From contig OZ025837.1 of assembly GCA_964019425.1 (NCBI GenBank), positions 699,207 through 763,206 of the forward strand: 64,000 nucleotides of DNA, in the 5' to 3' direction. Shown piece after piece: positions 21,832 to 31,200 of the stretch. Origin of the DNA: Flectonema sp. DT1601 (lineage: Eukaryota; Euglenozoa; Diplonemea; Diplonemida; Diplonemidae). The position numbers and the translations under genes were made by a program. The notes beneath the pieces are model-generated. The model saw nothing but the letters and a program-made list of their open reading frames with translations. It made no database searches and was not told where the DNA came from. Numbering within the stretch: the first letter of the stretch is position 1; each line of letters starts with the position of its first letter.

Positions 21832-23076
21832 ATGACGGCGCCTGGGCCTGTCGACCAGTGCACGTACTGCAAAACAACTAATCCTGACTTGAAGCCCTGT
21901 CCATGTTTGCAGGTGTGTTACTCACTCTCTTTTGTTGACCGTAGAGCGTGGTAATTAAACAAACAAACAAACGAATAAACAAACAGGCGTTTTATTGCGA
22001 TAAAGAGTGCCAGCACAAGCATTGGAGGACACACGTAACTCAGTGCTCTATCATGGCTAGGAAGGAGGGGAGGGAGCCCCGACAACAGCAACAGCAGGTG
22101 CAACAACAACAACAACAGCAGCAGCAGGTGCAGCAGCAGCACATGCTGCATCAACAGCAACAGCAGCAGCAGCAACAAATCACGAATCCAAGTTTCTCTG
22201 CTCCACAATTTAGAGAATCTGACGTTCAGGATATAGGATTTCTCGGAATGGGTATGTCTGCCGTATTTCTTGTATTCGGAGTGCCATTTAGCGGTCTTAT
22301 TTTTATCAAAACAACACAACAGATGGACTTCATCTCAATGCTGAAGCACAAGGGATTACATTACCGAAGATGGTTTCGAGAATAGGTCAGATATCACAAG
22401 CGATTCCTCATGGATGTATGTCGTTCATCTTATTGTGTTAGCAAGTCTGATTTGTTTCTTAGCCGTGAGTGAAGAAAGTAATAATAACAATAATTAAATA
22501 ACAGTACTGGTCAACATTCTTTGTGAACTTGTCGAAGATTTCCCGCAGATTGCTGAACCACTTCATCAAAAACTAGAGAAGGCTGACAGCTATGGTCAGG
22601 TCCCTTATCCGCAGTATGTCCCAAATCATCTTGGGCAAGGTCTAATGGGTCCGAACATGAACGGAATGCAAGCCGGAATGATGCAAATGGATGGCGCAGC
22701 AGCCAGGAACAAGTTGGCAGAAATGGCTGCAGCGGGAGTGGTTCCTGAGAGTCTGCAGTGGCACCTTCACCAGCAGCATCAGCAGCAGCAGGTATCGCAT
22801 TGGTTACAACAGCAGGGTGTTGTTGAAAAGAAGCAGCAGCCACTTGCGAGAAAGCCACGCTCCCACGCCAATGATTCTGAGCAGTTGCTGTGCTCAAAAC
22901 ACAACGCACTTCGCAGTAAGAAGCATCTCAGCTACAATGGTGCTTCTGGTTTTGAATGCATCCCTGGGTTCCACTGCTTGGAGTCATCTCCAGCTACTCC
23001 TACGGAAGTCCTCCAGGAAGCGCAGCAGCAACAGCCACCAATCCCTGCCGCTGGTGATACTACTGTCAGCACTTAA
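21832..23076 (+). CDS. MYND zinc-finger protein with poly-Gln and C-terminal CHCC motif, four exons
   Basis: Exons 21832-21912, 21987-22251, 22323-22415 and 22505-23076 join in one frame (336 residues) with GT-AG borders. Residues 10-50 are a MYND finger split by intron 1: CTYC, CPC, then FYCDKECQHKHWRTHVTQC. MYND domains bind proline-rich partners. A Gln-rich tract (residues 60-100) follows, then a helical segment and Met/Gln-rich sequence. Near the C-terminus a second probable Zn site reads LCSKHNALRSKKHL followed by FECIPGFHCLE, a CxxH...CxPGxxC pattern. The gene is probably a nuclear or cytoplasmic RNA/protein-interaction adaptor. Function is not assignable beyond the domains. Confidence 0.82.
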
Positions 23077-24035
23077 TAAAATACGGTCCTTTGTTGTAAT
23101 CGCGGTGGCATCCATTCACAACTTCGATGTGTCCCATGGCGCAAACACTTGTCAAGAAGAGTTGACGCCACTCCCGTGGCAGTCATGAGTGGGGCAGCGA
23201 CTGGTCGTTTTTGATTGTTTTCTTTGGATTTATTTTGTCCCTCTATAAATATGAATCTTGTCTAAATGACACGTGAGTACGCTTAGGTATCCTTCACTAC
23301 ACAAGTCACATCCCGATCTCTCTCTTTAGACTGTTGGTGAGGAGAGTGTTTACTAATCCCCGTAACCAGTTCTTGCCAATCTGTTTAGTGCGAGTTAACT
23401 TCATTAACATTTTATTTTTTTATTTATTTTTTATTTTTACCCGGCCATTGTTAAATGTCCTTTTCCCTCACACAGTTCCCGTAATAAGTAAGTTAACACC
23501 ATTTTATTATTTCGTATTCTCTTCTTCACTCGAAAACTAACTTAAGACGTGTTTTACGAACAGCGTGTTGAGCAATTTAATTTTAACCCTTCTTCCCCTT
23601 TAGTCGTTTCGGATTTTGCTCAGCTCCGAAACGAGAAGTAAAACTCATATTTGAACTTTTCCCATAAAATGTTCTTTGGAACCATTGTTTCACTCTTGTC
23701 GATAAACCTGACTGAATTTGAGAAGGTTTTCAATCATGGTTTCGTCTTAGATAAATTACAATATTTGGGTCTAGAAAAAAAAGCTTGTAAGAGAATACAA
23801 AAAAAAAAAATAAAAAGAAGATAAATAGAGACACCCGTGCGACTCTATTGGGCACTCACTTAACCCTGAAATCTAAGTTTTAATTCGATATAATAATTGC
23901 TGAAGGGATGGATGAGACTGAATAGTGATTCTACTTTACTTACAGCAATCATACTACTTACTGACCGAGTATCTCTCTCTGGTTTAATCACACATTCCCA
24001 AGGTAGCAGGAAAAAAAAAAAAAAAGGTGGGGAAA
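23077..24035 (+). other. 0.96-kb intergenic with possible LINE relic
   Basis: No intact gene. It ends in an A run at 24011-24025 just before ATG 24036. A short reading frame at about 23695-23800 resembles a reverse transcriptase fragment (listed separately). Confidence 0.45.
23695..23805 (+). pseudogene. Possible non-LTR reverse transcriptase remnant
   Basis: The + strand frame here translates to a string with LTEFEKVFNHGFVLDKLQYL and then GLEKKACKRIQ. This resembles the LINE RT palm segment 'DxxKAFDxVxHxxLLxKLxxxG', with the key Asp replaced by Asn. Only about 35 residues can be read, with no flanking RT motifs. Could be coincidence. Confidence 0.3.
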
Positions 24036-26390
24036 ATGCCATACTCCGATGATGATGAAGAAGAAACACCACTTGAGATAAACGATTACTCACAGGCCAC
24101 TGAATTCGAACGCTGCGTTGGTCGGCTTGAGGCTCTCCTTCGAAAGTGGCAACGCGGGGAAGAAGTAGATAGCAACGGAGGAGGAGAAGGATACATAGAA
24201 TGTGGAGGAATTGAGTATCACATTAGGTACAAAAGGAAATCAATCTGCGGAGATAAGAAGAGTGACCACGGTGTGACAATAATGGAGGACCTGATGTCCT
24301 CGAACTTTGACTTCGCTGAACCACTGACAGCGGAAGCAGTGGATGAAGCCATAATTCCATTACACTTTGGGGTTCAGGAATTCATACAAATAAATCCTTT
24401 AAAATCATCAACAACATCCCACACGGAGATTCTTTCTGCTGCAACTCTCGCAGCATCTTCACTGCAGATTCCAATACCAGTTTTGGTTTCTTCTAGAAAG
24501 GGACACAGCGGCTTGGCAAACACACGCAATTGTACAGTTCGGTTTAGTACAGAAACAGTGAGATCGCCTCCAGAACATTGCAGCACTCTTGAAGGGATAC
24601 TTGACACCTTTTATCTGAACATTGGATTGAGAACTTCACTCGAGGGAGAAGGGATGCATGTCGTTACAAGATTTCGGTACGCGCAGTCCGGGTATCGATT
24701 ATCAGAATGGTGTAATGTGATGTCACCAGAGCACTCACCGTTCATGTCAGACACAGATCCAATAAGAAAGATATTCATCGATTTGATATGGCCTGATACA
24801 ATAGAGACTGGACTTATTGACAACAGGGTTTGGAGTACATTTAATCTTCAAGACCCTCCGATGGTTAAAATGAAACTACTGCAGAAGGAACGCTGCGACA
24901 AGACATACAAAATAACAGAATCCATCAGAGCATTAGTCGACATACTTTCTGATCTGGAATGTACCGACTCAGATTCCGATGAGGGTCGTCCATACATTTC
25001 AAAAGGTCGTAGGTCGGTGGCATTTCACCCACCTTGGATTTATAATAAATCGGCTGGTGAATCTTTTGTTGGAAACCTCGCTGGATTCGATCCCGACTCA
25101 CGAGGAACACTTGAACGCGAAACAAAAGTGAAATGCCAGAATATTGTTGATAAGGCGTTCTCGTCTCAACCACTGACAGATAAAAGTTCTGTTGATAGCG
25201 CCTCTGTCCTTGAACGCTTGGCGTTTTTGGCTGTCGGCTCTCTCAGTACAGAAGTTGAATACAGAATTTTGCAGAAATTGTTCCTGCAGAAAATCTCTGA
25301 ATATTGGGAATCACTGACTGAGATTCCAGGTGTCGGAGTGGATGGGAAGATCGATTGGGGAGTACCATTGCTGACTCAGAAAGTACAGCTTTTAAATTAT
25401 TGTATTGTTGCTGCGACACAAGCAGATGGTTATCACACACCTGATGATGAGGAACAATCAAAGTATCACATTCCACAAAACCTGCAACTGCGAACAAACG
25501 GATGTCGAGATGAAGAAAATAGTTATGAAATAACATCTTCGAAACTGCATTTGCCTGCTGATGTTATAACCTCTGACATGATGAGCTTCAAGCATGCAAA
25601 CGCTTCTGTCAACTCTGAAGAAGCTTTTGATTATTTTATAAAGTGGTGGTCACCACATCACGAAAATCTTAGTTCTCACCCACAAATTCAAAACCTGTGG
25701 GAGGCAGCCGTGCCTGCAGCATCATGCAATCAGCTGAACTTAAATGACTTCACAGGTAGAGCCACAAATGTGTTAGGATGGATTGAAAACATGGAATTGG
25801 ATATGTGGGTTCACTCACTCGTGCATCATGCAATTATTGCTGGGGCTAAAATTATGAAAGGTTCTGTTTTTGGGAACAGGGTAACCTTCATATCTGGTGA
25901 GATTGACAATTTCATGAAAGATTTCCACTTGAAATGTAGCACAGGTTATGTGTCTGAAAGGCCAAAACTGAACTATGATGATATATGTCAGGAATTTGAG
26001 GGTTTAGAAGAATTGTTATGTTTGGCTGCTTCACTACTTGATAGATATCACCTCCCTGTTACTAAACCTGAAGAATCTGTTAAAGTTATTCATGTTGTCA
26101 ACAGGCTGCTTGCTTCTCAAAGTTCCTTGATGATCTCACCTTCGGATTGGGAAGTGATATCACTTGCGACTCTGCCTGCACCTGATGGTGCACCTAACAG
26201 CACCCGAGACCCCGACTCCAGGGAGTTTATCGTCCGATGCATTGGTGATCGCCCAGCAGTCGCACCAACAGCCCTCGGCATGTATCAAAACAAGGACCCA
26301 ACCATTGAACCTTGCACTCACAGAATGTATGTTTCTATAAAAGAGGGAGAATTTCGATTGTGCACTACACTGAGTGAGAATCTTCATTAG
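24036..26390 (+). CDS. RAB3GAP1: Rab3 GTPase-activating protein catalytic subunit-like
   Basis: 784 residues, single exon. ATG 24036 is the first ATG in frame, just after an A-rich leader. The N-terminus LEINDYSQATEFERCVGRLE followed by LLRKWQRG corresponds to the FEIxDFTTASEWERF...xW start of RAB3GAP1. The middle has VPLLTQKVQLLNYCI. The C-terminal third has EEAFDYFIKWWSPH, IQNLWEAAVPA, and a VLGWIENMELDMWVHSLVHH helix region, matching the catalytic-domain region in which the Arg finger resides in animals. With its non-catalytic partner the human complex acts on Rab3 and as Rab18 GEF at the ER. The partner is not in the window. Confidence 0.85.
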   Translation: MPYSDDDEEETPLEINDYSQATEFERCVGRLEALLRKWQRGEEVDSNGGGEGYIECGGIEYHIRYKRKSICGDKKSDHGVTIMEDLMSSNFDFAEPLTAEAVDEAIIPLHFGVQEFIQINPLKSSTTSHTEILSAATLAASSLQIPIPVLVSSRKGHSGLANTRNCTVRFSTETVRSPPEHCSTLEGILDTFYLNIGLRTSLEGEGMHVVTRFRYAQSGYRLSEWCNVMSPEHSPFMSDTDPIRKIFIDLIWPDTIETGLIDNRVWSTFNLQDPPMVKMKLLQKERCDKTYKITESIRALVDILSDLECTDSDSDEGRPYISKGRRSVAFHPPWIYNKSAGESFVGNLAGFDPDSRGTLERETKVKCQNIVDKAFSSQPLTDKSSVDSASVLERLAFLAVGSLSTEVEYRILQKLFLQKISEYWESLTEIPGVGVDGKIDWGVPLLTQKVQLLNYCIVAATQADGYHTPDDEEQSKYHIPQNLQLRTNGCRDEENSYEITSSKLHLPADVITSDMMSFKHANASVNSEEAFDYFIKWWSPHHENLSSHPQIQNLWEAAVPAASCNQLNLNDFTGRATNVLGWIENMELDMWVHSLVHHAIIAGAKIMKGSVFGNRVTFISGEIDNFMKDFHLKCSTGYVSERPKLNYDDICQEFEGLEELLCLAASLLDRYHLPVTKPEESVKVIHVVNRLLASQSSLMISPSDWEVISLATLPAPDGAPNSTRDPDSREFIVRCIGDRPAVAPTALGMYQNKDPTIEPCTHRMYVSIKEGEFRLCTTLSENLH

Positions 26391-26514
26391 GTCCAAATGT
26401 GAAATATGTTGTAAAGTTGTCTTGCCTATTTGTTCTAACTTCGCCTTGCCTACAGCGATATTACTTCTTTTTTGCATCGTTAAATTTTACTATCATTTTT
26501 CCCCACTAATAAAT

Positions 26515-26519
26515 AAAAA
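26515..26519 (-). terminator. Pol III oligo-T terminator of tRNA-Leu
   Basis: On the - strand the tRNA 3' end is followed after one base by TTTTT, a canonical RNA polymerase III stop. Confidence 0.75.
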
Positions 26520-26520
26520 C

Positions 26521-26602
26521 TGACAGGAGTGGGGTTTGAACCCACGCATCCGAAGATAGAGGAACTTGAGTCCTCCGCCTTAGACCGCTCGGCCATCCTG
26601 CC
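26521..26602 (-). tRNA. tRNA-Leu (anticodon CAA)
   Basis: 82 nt including the discriminator A. Read on the - strand the acceptor arms GGCAGGA and TCCTGTC pair with one G-U. The D arm has GCC/GGC. The anticodon stem GAGGA/TCCTC encloses the loop CTCAAGT with anticodon CAA (decodes UUG). A class II variable arm follows, and the T arm is GTGGG-TTCAAAC-CCCAC. No intron. It is the only clear - strand gene and is convergent with the RAB3GAP1-like gene. Confidence 0.95.
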
Positions 26603-28261
26603 ATGCTAACAAATTTCGTTTTTTATCTTGTGGCTTCCCTAAGGTTCGCTCAGGATTTTTTTCTTGAACTAGATTTATTTCTTCCGTTTTTTCCGATTTG
26701 ATCACTTCACTGTTCTGCTGTTCCTGACAAGGTGATCTACTGCGATATCGCTTTCGTTCTTCTTGGGCTGCTGTTTCGGCTGCCTCTGTTTGTCATCCCG
26801 TTCTTCGCTCCAAATTTTAATGTCTTAGCCAAAAGATACAACTCTCTTCACTGCCAAATTGCAAAAACTCCTCGGCAGCAAACATTTCAAGAAGCCCTGC
26901 TTCACTCATTAATTCAACATGAATTAGTCATCCTGTAGTTCTGATGGGTGGAAACCCCGCACAAAATTGAAGTCTCACCCAAAAAGGTTCGAGATCAATA
27001 AGTGCAGAAAAACTTTTCCAGCTACTTTATTCCAACAACAATATGGCGACGGCTGGGTCAGTTAAAGGGATTTAGTCTGCCTTGGTATGAACGAGTTTCC
27101 TAGTCTATTGGTACAATGAACAGCAACATCAACAGCAGTGATAAAAATAAATCCAAGAAACACGCCCACTGCTAAGAAGGCAGCTACTAAGAAGAGCAAA
27201 CGAAGCATTTTTTATAACTGGCTGATGTTTTGTGGATCAAAAAGATGTTGGTTGGTTAGTTGTCATCACTTGTGTGACAATTACATATCGGGGGTTCGCT
27301 TAGTAAAATCTCTGAAGCAGCAAAATATCTGAATAGAACCTTAGCAATACGCCCGAGGGTGGGGTTCTTTGTTTAAAAGTTACAGATATCTGTCTATTAC
27401 TAATACCAAGGGAGAGGGGGATTTACACCCATAGTCGGGGAATGAATGAATGACCGGATGTTGGGGGTTCTTTGCATGATTTATTGTAAATGTTTGTTTA
27501 CTCTGAGATAGTCAACTGGATTTGAACGTCCACGCCAAGTTAGATAGCAGCTGAAACATTTTGAGATTGAAAATACGTTCCAAAAGTAACAACGAACGTA
27601 TCAGTTGCGAGTTCACGAACACACTTCTTACACTTTCTGAAAGAAGGGAATTCTAAAAAAAGTATGAAAACCTGCACGACTTTCTGTTAGCAGAACTCTG
27701 AATTGGATGTCTTTTTTTAATGATCAGCAAGTGTCATGTGATGCCTGTGATAACACGTACTTCTTTTCGACAGACTCACAGTTATGTGATGATGGAGATC
27801 AAATTCCGACTGACGGATTCTGTTGTCATCATCACCCAATCGACTTGAAGTAGTATCATAGCCAAGTGAGATAATATACATAATGTGTTCTTTTATTATC
27901 CTGTGACTTTAATTTATTGTTTCTAGTCAAAGTTGCTGTTTAGAGTTTATGTCCCTTGTTTCAATGTCTGCCGATCGTTTGAAAAGATCATTTCTCCGTC
28001 TGGCAGCCTTTCACTTTTTCTATCAGTCGCCACTTCAGGATACAAACTGTTTCAAACATAAAAGTTAATTAAGTTTTTGATTCTAAGAGTTCTTTAAGGG
28101 AAACATAAGAATATGTGAGGTGCGAATAACTTCAGCACCTCAACTCAGCTTTTATTCGGTTTTTAACTCCTTTAGCATTGAGGAAAAAAAAAAAAAAAAG
28201 TTTAAATTTATTTTTCAGATTTAACAAATAATATTGTGAAGGGGAGTCTTCACCATAAAAT
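26603..28261 (+). other. 1.66-kb intergenic after tRNA
   Basis: No supported protein gene. A segment near 27515-27570 (GATTTGAACGTCCAC ... GCTGAAACATTTTGAGAT) recurs at 45606-45680 and looks like a dispersed repeat with a B-box-like core. The end holds an A run (28183-28199) and TTTATTTTTCAG (28208-28219) before the DOMON gene ATG. Confidence 0.5.
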
Positions 28262-31200
28262 ATGATATCGCGGATGGCATTACTGCTGTTGTTCTACGTC
28301 ACGTCTTCAAGTGCCGATGTTATCGGAAGTTGGTCGGGTTTTGGAATCAACTCTGTCGTTGAAGTTGGGACTGAAGTGAGGATAACAATGACTGGACCTA
28401 ATGTGGGATGGTTTTCCGTTGGGTTTGGCGGAAACGCCATGGCTAACACAGCATCTGCGATTGTTGTTGAGAGCGGAGTTGCTCCATACGAGAAAGTGTT
28501 GGGATCGCAAACTGCTGGAACCGACCCACCGGCAGTGTTGACGGTAGTATTAGACACCGTGGATGGAGCAAGCAGAGTAGTAGTTGTAACCAGACCTATT
28601 GCTGGAGGTTCCGGGACGTACACTTTTCCAACAGCTGCTGGAAGCATTGATGTGACTTGGGCGAGTGGACCAGGTGCGTATGTCTACCACATGACTGCGA
28701 GAGGTGCCACTACAATGGAATTTGCTGATCCGGTAACGACTATCGTCGGGACTTATTCGGGTATTGGGATCTCCTCAACGGTTGAAGTTGGAAGTGAAGT
28801 GAGGATAACAATGACCGGATTTAATGACGGATGGTTTGCTGTTGGGTTTGGCGGAAATGTCATGGCTAACACCGCATCTGCGATTGTTATTGAGAATGGG
28901 GTTGCTCCATACGAGAAAGTGTTGGGGTCGCAAACAGCTGGAACCGACCCACCGGCAGTGTTGACGGTAGTATCGGACACTGTGGATGGCGCAAACAGGG
29001 TGGTAGTTGTAACCAGACCTATTGCCGGAGGTTCCGGGACGTACACTTTTCCAACAGCTACTGGAAGCATTGATGTGACTTGGGCTGCTGGAATGGGTGC
29101 GTACGCCTACCACATGAATTTTAGAGGTGCCGGAATGATTGCTTTCGCAGTCCCAACTCCTGCACCGCCAACTGCGGTGCCAACTGACGCGCCGTCAGCA
29201 ATATCAGTTATTGGAAGTTGGTCGGGTTCTGGAATCACTTCGATTGTTGAAGTTGGGACTGAGGTGAAGATAACAATGACTGGACCTAATGTTGGATATT
29301 ATTCTGTTGGGTTTGGCGGAAATGTCATGGCCACCACTGCATCTGCAATTGTTGTTGAGAGCGGAGTTGCTCCATACGAGAAAGTGTTGGGATCGCAAAC
29401 TGCTGGAACCGACCCACCGGCAGTGTTGACGGTAGTATCAGACACCGTGGATGGCGCAAACAGGGTGGTAGTTGTAACCAGACCTATTGCCGGAGGTTCC
29501 GGGACGTACACTTTTCCAGCGGTTGCTGGAAGCATTGATGTGACTTGGGCGAGTGGAGCGGGCGCGTATGTCTACCACGACGCGCGAGGTGCCAGTTCAA
29601 TGGAATTTGCTGCTCCGGTAATAACACCTATCGAAGGGACTTGGTCAGGTTCTGGAATCACTTCGACGGTTGAAGTTGGGAGTGAAGTGAGGATAACAAT
29701 GACTGGACCTAATGTGGGATATTATTCTGTTGGGTTTGGCGGAAATGTCATGGCTAACACCGCATCTGCGATTGTTATTGAGAACGGAGTTGCTCCATAC
29801 GAGAAAGTGTTGGGATCGTATACCGCTGGAACCGACCCACCGGCAGTGTTGACGGTAGTATCGGACACTGTGGATGGCGCAAACAGAGTAGTAGTTATAA
29901 CTAGACCTATTGCTGGAGGTTCCGGGACGTACACTTTTCCAATTTTTCCTGGCAGCATTGATGTGACTTGGGCGAGTGGAGCGGGAGCGTATGTCTACCA
30001 CGACGCGCGAGGTGCCAGTTCAATGGAATTTGCTGCTCCGGTAGTGGCTCCTGTCGTCGTCGGGACTTATTCGGGTATTGGGATCTCCTCAACGGTTGAA
30101 GTTGGAAGTGAAGTGAGGATAACAATGACCGGATTTAATGACGGATGGTTTGCTGTTGGGTTTGGCGGAAATGTCATGGCTAACACCGCATCTGCGATTG
30201 TTATTGAGAATGGGGTTGCTCCATACGAGAAAGTGTTGGGGTCGCAAACAGCTGGAACCGACCCACCGGCAGTGTTGACGGTAGTATCGGACACTGTGGA
30301 TGGCGCAAACAGGGTGGTAGTTGTAACCAGACCTATTGCCGGAGGTTCCGGGACGTACACTTTTCCAACAGCTACTGGAAACATTGACGTAACTTGGGCT
30401 GCTGGAATGGGTGCGTACGCCTACCACATGAATTTTAGAGGTGCCGGAATGATTGCTTTCGCAGTCCCAACTCCTGCACCGCCAACTGCGGTGCCAACTG
30501 ACGCGCCGTCAGCAATATCAGTTATTGGAAGTTGGTCGGGTTCTGGAATCACTTCGATTGTTGAAGTTGGGACTGAGGTGAAGATAACAATGACTGGACC
30601 TAATGTTGGATATTATTCTGTTGGGTTTGGCGGAAATGTCATGGCCACCACTGCATCTGCAATTGTTGTTGAGAACGGAGTTGCTCCATACGAGAAAGTG
30701 TTGGGATCGTATACCGCTGGAACCGATCCACCGGCAGTGTTGACGGTAATATCAGACACTGTGGATGGCGCAAACAGGGTGGTAATTGTAACCAGACCTA
30801 TTGCCGGAGGTTCCGGGACGTACACTTTTCCAGCGGTTGCTGGAAGCATTGATGTGACTTGGGCGAGTGGAGCGGGCGCGTATGTCTACCACGACGCGCG
30901 AGGTGCCAGTTCAATGGAATTTGCTGCTCCGGTAATAACACCTATCGAAGGGACTTGGTCAGGTTCTGGAATCACTTCGACGGTTGAAGTTGGGAGTGAA
31001 GTGAGGATAACAATGACTGGACCTAATGTGGGATATTATTCTGTTGGGTTTGGCGGAAATGTCATGGCTAACACCGCATCTGCGATTGTTATTGAGAACG
31101 GAGTTGCTCCATACGAGAAAGTGTTGGGATCGTATACCGCTGGAACCGACCCACCGGCAGTGTTGACGGTAGTATCGGACACTGTGGATGGCGCAAACAG

